Shown one piece after another: positions 15,653 through 23,775 of a stretch of DNA of 29,581 nt. Position 1 is the stretch's first letter. Every line of letters begins with the position of its first letter. The DNA is taken from NCBI GenBank assembly GCA_964640065.1, contig CAZXIE010000031.1, positions 1-29,581 on the forward strand, in the 5' to 3' direction. The notes under the pieces are model-generated. The model saw only the letters and a list, made by a program, of their open reading frames with translations. It ran no database searches and was not told the origin of the DNA. Origin of the DNA: JAJRXG01 sp964640065 (lineage in GTDB: Bacteria > Bacteroidota > Bacteroidia > Chitinophagales > Saprospiraceae). Made by a program: the position numbers and the translations under genes.

Positions 15653-15655
15653 CCT

Positions 15656-16462
15656 ATGCAAGCTCGACATATAAATCGTAGTCAGTATTTTAAGGAACAA
15701 ATTAAAACAACTGAGAATTATGTCATCCCTTTTATCTCCTCTGTAAAAAAAGAAAATGAGTGGTCAAGCGTATTGGAGATTGGTTGTGGGGAAGGAGGGA
15801 ATATGGTTCCGTTTCTTGATAGAGGATGTCGGGTTGTCGGTGTAGATCTTTCTCAATTTAAGATTGATAGAGCGACAGAGTTTTTTGAAGGGCATAAAAA
15901 TAGAAAGAACTTAGCATTATATCTAAAAGATATATATGAGTTGGACGAAGAGGGCATAGGTCAATTTGATTTGATTATTATGCGGGATGTTATAGAGCAT
16001 ATCCACAACCAAGAGAAATTTATGGATCACTTAAAGTGTTTTCTTAAACCAGAAGGAGTTGTTTTTTTTGGCTTTCCGCCTTGGCAAATGCCCTTCGGAG
16101 GGCATCAGCAATCGTTGAAGCACAACATTTTATCTAAAGTGCCATATTATCACCTACTTCCTAAGAGCATATACTCTAAGATCCTTCAACTCGGAGGAGA
16201 ATCAAAAGAAATGATAGATGGAAGACTCGAAATAGTAGATACTGGTATTTCAATCGAACGATTTCGTCGTATAGCACAGGGTTTAGGTTATACATACGAA
16301 AAAGAGGATTTGTATTTTATTAATCCCAACTATGAGGCTAAGTTCGGCTTGCGACCTAGAATTCAACTACCTGTACTTACAGCCATCCCTTACGTAAGGA
16401 ACTTTGTTGTAACCTGTGTATATGCCTTAATTTCAATTAACCATATTCAGAATAATGAATAA
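15656..16462 (+). CDS. Class I SAM-dependent methyltransferase (polysaccharide locus)
   Basis: A 268-residue protein, not closely similar by eye to the preceding methyltransferase. Motif I is VLEIGCGEGGN (39-49), motif II ends in VVGVDLS with Asp64, and the post-motif region reads FDLIIMRDVIEHIHNQ, the arrangement of UbiE/Methyltransf_11-type enzymes. The C-terminal 60 residues (about 205-268) include a hydrophobic stretch (AIPYVRNFVVTCVYALISI) that could associate with the membrane. It overlaps the YfhO gene by 8 bp, so the two are probably translated together. Glycan or lipid-linked sugar methylation is inferred from context. Confidence 0.85.
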   Translation: MQARHINRSQYFKEQIKTTENYVIPFISSVKKENEWSSVLEIGCGEGGNMVPFLDRGCRVVGVDLSQFKIDRATEFFEGHKNRKNLALYLKDIYELDEEGIGQFDLIIMRDVIEHIHNQEKFMDHLKCFLKPEGVVFFGFPPWQMPFGGHQQSLKHNILSKVPYYHLLPKSIYSKILQLGGESKEMIDGRLEIVDTGISIERFRRIAQGLGYTYEKEDLYFINPNYEAKFGLRPRIQLPVLTAIPYVRNFVVTCVYALISINHIQNNE

Positions 16463-18884
16463 ATCATATCAACACCTTATAGTTCTTGTTTCTTTTCTAT
16501 TGATAAGCTCTATATATTTTGCACCTACATTCTCAGGCAAAGTTCTAGTGCAATCAGATATGATTGGCTATGAGGGTAAAGCGAAAGAGATAAAGGATTT
16601 TCAAAAAGAATATAATAGGACGCCGCTTTGGTCAAATGCCATCTTTGGCGGTATGCCGTCATATATGGTGGTTGGACCTTATAAGTCAAATCTATTTATC
16701 TACTTCAATAAGCTACTTGGTTTTTTTAAGCCCATAAGCATGTTTATGCTGATGGCTGTTTGCTTTTATCTACTCATGATATATGTAAAAGTGAGACCGT
16801 GGATAGCAGGTTTGATGTCAGTTGCTTTTGCGTTTAGCACATATTATGTTGCTGCCTTCGAAGCCGGTCATATAAGTAAATTATATTCTATTGCGTACTT
16901 CCCAATTATACTTTTATCGGTACTAAAATTAATTAGAAAGGAATATTTATCTGGCACCACATTGTTAGCACTGGCTGTAACCCTAAGCCTTATGAATGGT
17001 CACTATCAGATGATTTATTACTTTTTCTTAGCACTTATACCATTGGTATTCATTGAGCTCTATAAGATAGTTAGGGAAAATGACTATTCTCATTTATTGA
17101 AGCTCTTATTAGGCTTGACTCTAAGCCTTGTAATTGGAATAGGCACTAGTTTTTCAAAACTTTACACTTCCCAAGAGTATGCTGCCGAATCAATACGAGG
17201 CAAGGCTATTTTATCGCCTGAAACCTTAGGCGGAGCGGAATTGTCAAATAGTGCGAGCGATGGACTTGGATGGGCATATGCGATGGAATGGAGTCATAAC
17301 TTTGTTGATTTGGCATCAACCGTGATACCTGGTTATGCAGGCGGTAGTGGGTCAGAGCTAATTGATTCTGATTATAAGTTGTTTAATATATTAAAACAAA
17401 ATGGACGACCGATAAATGATGGAAAGATTGAGGCGCCTTTATATTGGGGTGGAATGCCATTTACAGGTGGGCCATCTTACTTGGGTGTTACGCTAATATT
17501 TTTATTTCTTTTTGGAGCTATTGCTGTCAAGCACGAGCTAAGGGTTTGGTTGATTGTTGCGACGGGTCTTATGTTGTTGCTTTCTTTAGGCAAATACTTG
17601 TCGTGGTTTCAGGAACCATTTTTTAATTACCTCCCTTATTACAATCGCTTTAGGGCGCCGTCATCTATTGTTACTGTTGCTGCTTTTACGATACCTGTTT
17701 TGGCCGGACTTGGACTTGAGCGGATATCGAAAATGAAAAAGAGTAAAAAATTGAATAGAGATGTTTTTATTGCAGTGGGCATATCTATTGGAACCTTGTT
17801 AGTCCTACTTGTAATAGGTATGACATCATTGTCTTTTACAGGACTAGCTGAAAATTATCCGGAGCAAGTTATGGCCCCTCTTAAATCTGATAGAGCCAAA
17901 TTACTCACATCAGATGGTTTGAGATCCATTGTGCTGGTTTTGTTGACCAGTGGATTAGTTTTTCTAAAAATGCGTCAAAAGATAAAGCTCAATGTGATGT
18001 TGGCTGGCCTCACTATATTAGTCTTATATGACTTTGGAGGGATAAATATGAGATATTTTAAAAATTCAGATTTTATTACTAAGTCGGTATATAGTCGTCT
18101 TTTTGCTGAGCGTCCGGTAGATCAACAAATTAAATCGTTAGAGGGGGATCGCTCATTGTATAGAGTTTATGAAGAATCTCCTAGGGCCTTTCGTTCGAAC
18201 ACATCATCTTATCATCATAATATGATAGGAGGATATCATCCAGCAAAAATGCAAAGGATGCAGGATCTGTTAGATGGTTATATAGGAACTGGAGTTAGCC
18301 ATCCAGCTAAACTCAATGTTTTGAATATGCTAAATGCTAAGTATATAGTTAAAACGGATGGGACTCTAACAACTAACACTGATGCACTTGGTCATGCTTG
18401 GATAGTGAGTGGTGTAAAGGGAGCTTCTACAGCGGATCAAGAATTTCAATTTATTAGCAATATTGATCTGAGAACGAACGCGGTCGTCCATGAAGAATTT
18501 CTTCCTCAGCTGGCGAATAGGAATGAGTACAAAGGACAAGGTAACATTCGATTGATATATAATAGACTCGATGAGCTTAAGTATGAAAGTAAAACTACAA
18601 GTCCTGAGTTGGTTGTATTTTCTGAAATGTGGTATGGAAAACCCGGATGGAATGCCTATATAGATGGGAATCGCCAACAACACATAAGAGCAAACTATGC
18701 TCTTCGTGCCCTAGAAATACCCGCAGGTGAGCATGATATCGAATTTCGATTTGAACCAAAGAGTTTCTATACGGGAGAACTTGTGTCGTTCATTTCTTCT
18801 TTGCTTCTAATTTTGTTTGCTCTTTATCTATTGATCAAAGATCAATCATGGTTTCCGAGCAAGTTTCGCACAAATTTGGCATAG
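16455..18884 (+). CDS. YfhO-family polytopic membrane protein
   Basis: 809 residues. The N-terminus has the first membrane helix (about 8-26), a large extracytoplasmic loop with FSGKVLVQSDMIGYEG and WSNAIFGGMPSYMV, and then many helices up to about 510. A globular extracytoplasmic domain (about 530-775, with GGYHPAKMQRMQDLLDGYIG) follows, then a last helix near 785-800. This matches Bacteroidota YfhO proteins, related to GT-C-fold glycosyltransferases; in Firmicutes YfhO acts in lipoteichoic-acid glycosylation. It would transfer sugars from a lipid carrier on the outer face of the inner membrane. It overlaps the methyltransferase at its 5' end, and its last 43 bp overlap the convergent glycosyltransferase gene. 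Confidence 0.88.
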   Translation: MNKSYQHLIVLVSFLLISSIYFAPTFSGKVLVQSDMIGYEGKAKEIKDFQKEYNRTPLWSNAIFGGMPSYMVVGPYKSNLFIYFNKLLGFFKPISMFMLMAVCFYLLMIYVKVRPWIAGLMSVAFAFSTYYVAAFEAGHISKLYSIAYFPIILLSVLKLIRKEYLSGTTLLALAVTLSLMNGHYQMIYYFFLALIPLVFIELYKIVRENDYSHLLKLLLGLTLSLVIGIGTSFSKLYTSQEYAAESIRGKAILSPETLGGAELSNSASDGLGWAYAMEWSHNFVDLASTVIPGYAGGSGSELIDSDYKLFNILKQNGRPINDGKIEAPLYWGGMPFTGGPSYLGVTLIFLFLFGAIAVKHELRVWLIVATGLMLLLSLGKYLSWFQEPFFNYLPYYNRFRAPSSIVTVAAFTIPVLAGLGLERISKMKKSKKLNRDVFIAVGISIGTLLVLLVIGMTSLSFTGLAENYPEQVMAPLKSDRAKLLTSDGLRSIVLVLLTSGLVFLKMRQKIKLNVMLAGLTILVLYDFGGINMRYFKNSDFITKSVYSRLFAERPVDQQIKSLEGDRSLYRVYEESPRAFRSNTSSYHHNMIGGYHPAKMQRMQDLLDGYIGTGVSHPAKLNVLNMLNAKYIVKTDGTLTTNTDALGHAWIVSGVKGASTADQEFQFISNIDLRTNAVVHEEFLPQLANRNEYKGQGNIRLIYNRLDELKYESKTTSPELVVFSEMWYGKPGWNAYIDGNRQQHIRANYALRALEIPAGEHDIEFRFEPKSFYTGELVSFISSLLLILFALYLLIKDQSWFPSKFRTNLA
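18830..18846. terminator. Inverted repeat at the convergent gene overlap
   Basis: ATTGATC-AAA-GATCAAT is a perfect 7-bp-arm inverted repeat spanning the stop codon of the minus-strand glycosyltransferase (18842-18844) inside the 3' end of the YfhO gene. It may act as a bidirectional termination or mRNA-end hairpin. No T-run follows on either strand, so a classical intrinsic terminator is not supported. Confidence 0.3.
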
Positions 18885-19942
18885 TGAGTGCTTATAACTT
18901 CGTTTGATAGTTGCGAGTTTGCAAACTTGAGGTTTTTACTTGATTGGTCTGTCAGAGATAGTTCGAGGCCCGCAGATAGAGCCGTTGTTATAGAGGTAAT
19001 ATCATTGGGCTCGAAAGTTACGTTTCCGGTTTCATGAAGAAGTTCACCTATATTTCCCGATCGAGGACCACATATGACATTGCCAAATGTAAGACCCAAA
19101 TATAGTATGCCAGAATTTAAGGACTGAGATCGTGAAATGACTAAAAGGTCACTTGCTTTCAAGAAGAGCTGAATGTCATTTTTGGGTATAAAAGATTGAC
19201 TCCACCTGATATTGTCTCTAGAAAGAGCGTTAGATTTTTTATTTATCAAATATTTGTATATCGGGATCTTTAAGAAAGCAAGGATCCTATAAAGTATATT
19301 CTCGTTTTTATAATAGCCTTGGGGTATGATCAGTATCTGATTTTTATGTGAATTTTTCTTAAAAGCTTCGATGATTTGGTCCTCGTCTCTTTTAATTCTA
19401 AGACTACCAAAGGCTAGAATGATATTATGATGATCTGGTATACCTAATTTTAGACGAGCTTCCTTCTTAGTGATACTATTTGGGATATCCCAATATCCGT
19501 TGTGGTTAATAACAACATGCTTATTTGAAAGGTCAGGATATTTTGACTTATAATCTTCTTGACTTGTTGATCCGAAATGATGAATTGCATCACATTTCTT
19601 GTAGATTTCATAATAGAGTTCTTTGTACTTTGTGCTGTAGTGGTGAGGTAAGTAATTATGTCTTGTTATAAGCACTTTTGTGCCTAGAGTTTTCCATCTA
19701 TCTAAAGTTTGACTGATTTTGTTGACTCTATATTTTGTAGGTGGTAGGGGCTTGCGGCCTATGCGAAATGATAACCTCTCTGGCCATTGGAGAAACAGGA
19801 TGTCAAAGGTTTTGTTGGGTTTCCAGAATTCTTTTTCGTCACATATAACATCGGCGAAGAATGATAATGACTCAGTGAGGTTTCGAATGAAAGTGTTCCT
19901 TTCATTCGCAGGAGCCACAAGGAGAATTTTAATCCTATTCAT
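18842..19942 (-). CDS. Glycosyltransferase, GT-B fold (GT4-like)
   Basis: A 366-residue protein starting KILLVAPANERNTFIRNLTESL. The C-terminal Rossmann half carries IILAFGSLRIKRDEDQIIEAF (nucleotide-sugar domain entry) and SGILYLGLTFGNVICGPRSGNIGELL, corresponding to the E-x7-E region of GT4 enzymes, although the first Glu is not in the usual place. It probably transfers a sugar to the growing repeat unit on the cytoplasmic face. It is separated from the other minus-strand genes by 125 bp, and its 3' end overlaps the convergent YfhO gene by 43 bp. Donor and linkage cannot be predicted. Confidence 0.82.
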   Translation of the reverse strand: MNRIKILLVAPANERNTFIRNLTESLSFFADVICDEKEFWKPNKTFDILFLQWPERLSFRIGRKPLPPTKYRVNKISQTLDRWKTLGTKVLITRHNYLPHHYSTKYKELYYEIYKKCDAIHHFGSTSQEDYKSKYPDLSNKHVVINHNGYWDIPNSITKKEARLKLGIPDHHNIILAFGSLRIKRDEDQIIEAFKKNSHKNQILIIPQGYYKNENILYRILAFLKIPIYKYLINKKSNALSRDNIRWSQSFIPKNDIQLFLKASDLLVISRSQSLNSGILYLGLTFGNVICGPRSGNIGELLHETGNVTFEPNDITSITTALSAGLELSLTDQSSKNLKFANSQLSNEVISTHYAKFVRNLLGNHD

Positions 19943-20067
19943 TAATTAGCGCCATTAATTCCAGAGTGAAGATGCCATATAGATAAGAGTGTTTTTCAAC
20001 TGATAGGTTTCTTTTAGCTCTAATTAGCTTTGGTTTGTGAATCCATCTTGATATATGAGTAAGTATC

Positions 20068-20847
20068 TTATACATAATCGGAGTGCCAATTGATTAATTC
20101 ATAATCAAAATTGAAAGAACTTATATCAGGTAATTCTTGAGGCGAAATGCCTAGAGCATTATTAACGCTTCTTCCTATAGATGTTAAATCACGACCAGTA
20201 CCCATGTAATAATCTTCATATTTAAATAGAGGTTCATTTTCAGTTATTCTAAGAAGAACTGCAGGGACTCCGTATGATTCAGCGACAATAATGCCATGGA
20301 GTGAGCTTGATATTATTAATTGTGATTGTGCTATCTTCTTGATCACATTTTCGAGACTATCAGTTGGGTTGATGACTCTTTCTTTGTGCTTGAGAATTTC
20401 TGGATGGTTTAATTCACTGAAATGTGGAACTATTGCATATTCATTTATCCTAGGAGTCTCTATTTTGTGGTAGCGACTAGTTAGAATTCCAGGATCACCA
20501 TATATTTCTGGACAGCTAATGCCCTGATCAATTAGTATTTGCCGTGTTTTTGGTCCTCTCACGCATAAGGCATTTATTTTTGGAATATTGAAATCAAGCA
20601 TCTTACCGTTTATACCAGTTCCCCAGATGGTATCACCATCTTTAGCAAAATGCATGATTGAACCTAATCCCAACAACTTGTTGTTGTCCTCTTTCTCTGC
20701 CAGTGTAACTTTGTCAGAAATAACTTTAGAAACTATAAGATGAGATAGTTCATCGCCAAAATTTGAATTCATCTTCCAGTACCTAGGGTTGATTATTTTC
20801 TTCAAACGGGAAGGAGGTTTCCACCAATAGAGTGATACTGACTTCAT
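20068..20847 (-). CDS. Polysaccharide pyruvyl transferase family protein
   Basis: A 259-residue protein with the family's marks: SNFGDELSHLIVSKV near the N-terminus (NFGDEL at 29-34), LLGLGSIMHF, CVRGPKTRQIL, YGDPGILTSRY and SSLHGIIVAESYGVPAV near the C-terminus. Members (WcaK/CsaB/ExoV type) transfer pyruvate from phosphoenolpyruvate to sugar hydroxyls, usually forming a ketal that adds negative charge. It is somewhat shorter than the 300 or more residues common in the family. The start overlaps the upstream glycosyltransferase stop by 4 bp (ATGA), showing an operon. Ketal or ester placement on the glycan is unknown. Confidence 0.88.
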   Translation of the reverse strand: MKSVSLYWWKPPSRLKKIINPRYWKMNSNFGDELSHLIVSKVISDKVTLAEKEDNNKLLGLGSIMHFAKDGDTIWGTGINGKMLDFNIPKINALCVRGPKTRQILIDQGISCPEIYGDPGILTSRYHKIETPRINEYAIVPHFSELNHPEILKHKERVINPTDSLENVIKKIAQSQLIISSSLHGIIVAESYGVPAVLLRITENEPLFKYEDYYMGTGRDLTSIGRSVNNALGISPQELPDISSFNFDYELINWHSDYV

Positions 20848-21680
20848 AGGACTAGAGATATACCTTTTTTTAGGCTTTGTGCATAATCAATATGAGAGAG
20901 AACAGGTTCGTTTTTTAGTATAGTAAGTTTGGGATTGTCGGAGAGTACTTCTATATGCTTTACTCCACATGATTTGGCTTCCATTACTGCTCTTTCACCT
21001 CCACCATTCAACTTAGCCGGTATGAATAGGTGATTCGTTTTGTTGTAAACTTCGGCAAGTTCTGCATACGGAAGAAATCCCTTGAGATGAACTCCTCTCA
21101 TTTTTAAGTACATATAGACTGGTAGTTCTTGTTTCCAAAATTTCATGAATTTAGGTTTTTCTCCAATAGCGACCTTGTTGCCTTTTTTCTTTGCGATAAG
21201 GTGCATTCTTTTATACCATTTAAACTGTCCAACTGTGAGCCAGTCTATAGACTTTTGAACAAAGAGCGGTGTCATGACATCTGTATTTACACCAAAGGCT
21301 TTTACACTACGCGGGTGTGCAGAAATGAATTTTTTGTACCAAGTGGTCTCGTAGAATAGTACATCATAAAATTGGAGTCCTTCCGAGTCTGGTGGAAGAC
21401 TCCCAGATATCAAAAGACACTTTGGGATTTTTGAGTGAGAAAGATGTTTTCTCGTGTATCGATCTACACGTGCGCCCCAGTTTGATTTTACCAATATTAC
21501 TTGATAAATTGATAAGTTCTCAATAGGATTTGATATACCATGTTCAGCAAGATTGAGCCATGTTATCTCATATTCTTCAGCAAGTAGTTCGATAGCTGAT
21601 GTAAAGCCATCTACGTAGTGTTTGATTTTGACAGTGCCTAATGGCACATAGTAGAGTAAGAGGATTCGAGTTACTTTCAA
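20844..21680 (-). CDS. Glycosyltransferase, probable GT4-like
   Basis: A 278-residue protein, shorter than the 350-400 residues of typical GT4 enzymes. The visible signs are KAFGVNTDVMTPLF (the 'GVD..F.P' step), HLKGFLPYAELAEVYNKTNH, and GGGERAVMEAKSCGV (Gly-rich acceptor/donor loop with Glu), in the usual order. The N-terminal half is poorly conserved. The start appears to be TTG at 21680: an in-frame stop lies three codons upstream and no internal ATG precedes the conserved region. Six bases separate it from the preceding GT2 gene and it overlaps the pyruvyl transferase gene by 4 bp. Confidence 0.75.
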   Translation of the reverse strand: MKVTRILLLYYVPLGTVKIKHYVDGFTSAIELLAEEYEITWLNLAEHGISNPIENLSIYQVILVKSNWGARVDRYTRKHLSHSKIPKCLLISGSLPPDSEGLQFYDVLFYETTWYKKFISAHPRSVKAFGVNTDVMTPLFVQKSIDWLTVGQFKWYKRMHLIAKKKGNKVAIGEKPKFMKFWKQELPVYMYLKMRGVHLKGFLPYAELAEVYNKTNHLFIPAKLNGGGERAVMEAKSCGVKHIEVLSDNPKLTILKNEPVLSHIDYAQSLKKGISLVL

Positions 21681-21686
21681 ATGCTG

Positions 21687-22703
21687 CTACTTGTAATAGT
21701 TTTTGGAAAACCCTGATGCCATTTCTTTTTTGAGTATATATATCTGAAATAATCCAGATATTACTCCTAAGCCATAAGCTACAATCTGAGTAAGAATAGT
21801 TATCATCGATAGTATGCCAACCTTGATACTTTTATAAGTTGTGAGGGATTGGAAAAATGCTATTAGACAAATCAAGGAAACTCCTATGAGTCCAATTATC
21901 ATAAGATGTGATGAGATGATATTAGCAATGACTAAAATGGTTATACTTAAACCCGATAGTACTAGTAAAGTAGGAATCATATGTATCGGTTTAAGCATGC
22001 CTTGATGAAGTATACTGAGGTTAATTCTTGTGACACCCCAGTTGAAAATTTGTTTGAAGTACTTTTTCAGCGATGTCCTTCTTTTATGATAGACGAATGC
22101 ATCTGAGATAAGACCAACTTTAAATCCGGCCTCATAAATTCTTGCCGAAAAGTCCATATCCTGTCCGTGGCGCAATGCCGAAAAACCACCAATTTTAGCG
22201 AACACTTTTCTATGGAAACCCATATTGAAACTTCTGGGGTAATATTTTGCTAGACTCTTTTTGCTTCCTCTTGTACCGGCGGTACCGAGGAAAGAGGTCA
22301 TAGCATAATTAATAGCTTTCAGAAGTGGCGAGAAACTAGGATGATAGGTGTCAGGGCCACCAAAAGCTTCAAAATTATCTTTTTTGAGTGCTTCGTCTAC
22401 CTTAGTGAGATAATCTGAAGGTAAAATACAATCTGAGTCCACAAATATGAAATAATCACCGCGCGCAACGCTCATGCCATGGTTGCGGGCAGGTCCAGGC
22501 CCCTTATTTTGCTGTGATCGTATGACGATCTCGAAAGGAGTCTCCAGATGTTCAAGATAGCCCAGGGAGTCATCCGTTGAACCATCATCGATAATAACTA
22601 ACTCATACTCTTCTGGGTTGTAGTTTAGGCTAGAGAGGCTAGGAATGAGCTCCTTTAGCTCATCAAGTCTGTTATAAGTTGGTATTATTATGCTGAATTT
22701 CAT
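21687..22703 (-). CDS. Glycosyltransferase family 2 with C-terminal membrane helices
   Basis: A 338-residue protein with a GT-A fold N-terminus: FSIIIPTYNRLDELKELIPSL, VIIDDGSTDDS (Asp39/Asp40), GPGPARNHGMSVARG and the metal-binding DXD as DSD at 89-91 (FVDSDCIL), then HGQDMDFSARIYEAG as the second acidic motif. About 245-335 holds three or four hydrophobic segments, which place the enzyme at the inner membrane. It is the first gene of the minus-strand operon and probably starts or extends the repeat unit; the sugar is not predictable. A -7-like TATTTTTG lies about 27 bases upstream. Confidence 0.92.
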   Translation of the reverse strand: MKFSIIIPTYNRLDELKELIPSLSSLNYNPEEYELVIIDDGSTDDSLGYLEHLETPFEIVIRSQQNKGPGPARNHGMSVARGDYFIFVDSDCILPSDYLTKVDEALKKDNFEAFGGPDTYHPSFSPLLKAINYAMTSFLGTAGTRGSKKSLAKYYPRSFNMGFHRKVFAKIGGFSALRHGQDMDFSARIYEAGFKVGLISDAFVYHKRRTSLKKYFKQIFNWGVTRINLSILHQGMLKPIHMIPTLLVLSGLSITILVIANIISSHLMIIGLIGVSLICLIAFFQSLTTYKSIKVGILSMITILTQIVAYGLGVISGLFQIYILKKEMASGFSKNYYK

Positions 22704-22729
22704 GCTGTTACAACCACGCTTAGATATTA

Positions 22730-22737
22730 CAAAAATA
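22730..22737 (-). promoter_or_regulatory. Possible -7 element for the minus-strand glycosyltransferase operon
   Basis: On the minus strand TATTTTTG matches the Bacteroidota -7 consensus TAnnTTTG exactly, in the 71-bp divergent gap before the start at 22703. No TTTG is found at the -33 spacing, so support is partial. Confidence 0.35.
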
Positions 22738-22774
22738 TTTAATATTTATTTAAGCTGAATGATCTGACTATTTC

Positions 22775-23746
22775 ATGACAACAAAACGCTACGCTCTCAT
22801 AGGTGCTGCTGGATTTGTAGCACCACGACACTTTCGAGCTATGAAGGAAACTGGTGGCCAGTTGGTAGCTGCTTTAGATGTTTCTGATTCTGTTGGAATA
22901 TTGGATAGCTTCTTTCCAGAATGCTATTTTTTTACAGATATGGTCAGATTTGATAGGTTTTTAGTGAAGTGTCAGCAGTCTAATGCAGCTATAGACTATT
23001 TAGTGGTGTGTACTCCTAACCATATGCATGATACTCATGTTCGATATGGTCTCAGGCTAGGAGTTGATGTGATCTGTGAAAAGCCTGTGGTACTAAGTCC
23101 ATGGAATCTCAAATCCTTAATCGAATCGAAAGATCGAGGCTCCAACAAGGTGTATAATATCCTTCAACTTCGATTGCATCCGAGCATTGTAGCTCTTAAA
23201 AGAAAGGTTGAAGAAAGAAGTGAAGGTGAAGTTTTTGATGTATATCTCACATATCTCACATCAAGAGGAAATTGGTACTATGCTAGCTGGAAAGGATCCA
23301 CAGAGAAGTCAGGAGGAATAGCTACGAATATTGGTATCCACTTCTTTGATATGTTGATATGGATTTTTGGGGATGTCCGCGAGAACAAAGTCCACTTACA
23401 TACGCATGATCGAGCGGGTGGGTTTTTGAAGCTAAAAAGGGCAAATGTCAAATGGTTTCTAGCTATTGATCATAGTCTCTTACCTAAGGATGTTATCAGT
23501 GAAAAGAAAAGGACTCACAGAATGCTTGAAATCGATTCTGAAGAATATCACTTTTCTGAAGGGTTTGAAGATCTTCATACAACGAGTTACCAAGAAATAC
23601 TTTCAGGCAGTGGTTTCCATATAGAAGAGGCACTTCCTTCTATACAATTGACACATGATATACGCAATAGTCAGATAGTCTTGAATGAATCAAACTGTCA
23701 TAAGCTTTGTCTCGAATCACCTTCAAATCATCCGTTTGAATCCTAA
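22775..23746 (+). CDS. wlbA: Gfo/Idh/MocA oxidoreductase, WbpB/WlbA type (UDP-GlcNAcA 3-dehydrogenase)
   Basis: A 323-residue protein with an N-terminal Rossmann entry (YALIGAAGFVAPRHF), the catalytic Lys in CEKPVVLSP (Lys103), and GGIATNIGIHFFDML with His189. The phrase GAAGFVAPRHFRAM is characteristic of the WlbA/WbpB subfamily, which oxidises the C3 hydroxyl of UDP-N-acetylglucosaminuronate using NAD+; in the known pathway the product is taken by the aminotransferase. The gene is directly upstream of the matching aminotransferase (29 bp), acetyltransferase and 6-dehydrogenase genes, which strongly supports the specific assignment. It is divergent from the GT2 operon. Confidence 0.9.
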   Translation: MTTKRYALIGAAGFVAPRHFRAMKETGGQLVAALDVSDSVGILDSFFPECYFFTDMVRFDRFLVKCQQSNAAIDYLVVCTPNHMHDTHVRYGLRLGVDVICEKPVVLSPWNLKSLIESKDRGSNKVYNILQLRLHPSIVALKRKVEERSEGEVFDVYLTYLTSRGNWYYASWKGSTEKSGGIATNIGIHFFDMLIWIFGDVRENKVHLHTHDRAGGFLKLKRANVKWFLAIDHSLLPKDVISEKKRTHRMLEIDSEEYHFSEGFEDLHTTSYQEILSGSGFHIEEALPSIQLTHDIRNSQIVLNESNCHKLCLESPSNHPFES

Positions 23747-23775
23747 CTTGTTATCTCTTAGGCGATGTTTATGAT

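Noticed and set aside
18366..18683. 105-residue minus-strand open frame within the YfhO gene
   Set aside because: Antisense shadow of a conserved coding region with no family features.
19943..20028. Repeated TAATTAGC at 19943 and 20021
   Set aside because: Two short AT-rich copies 78 bp apart with no other structure; not distinguishable from chance.
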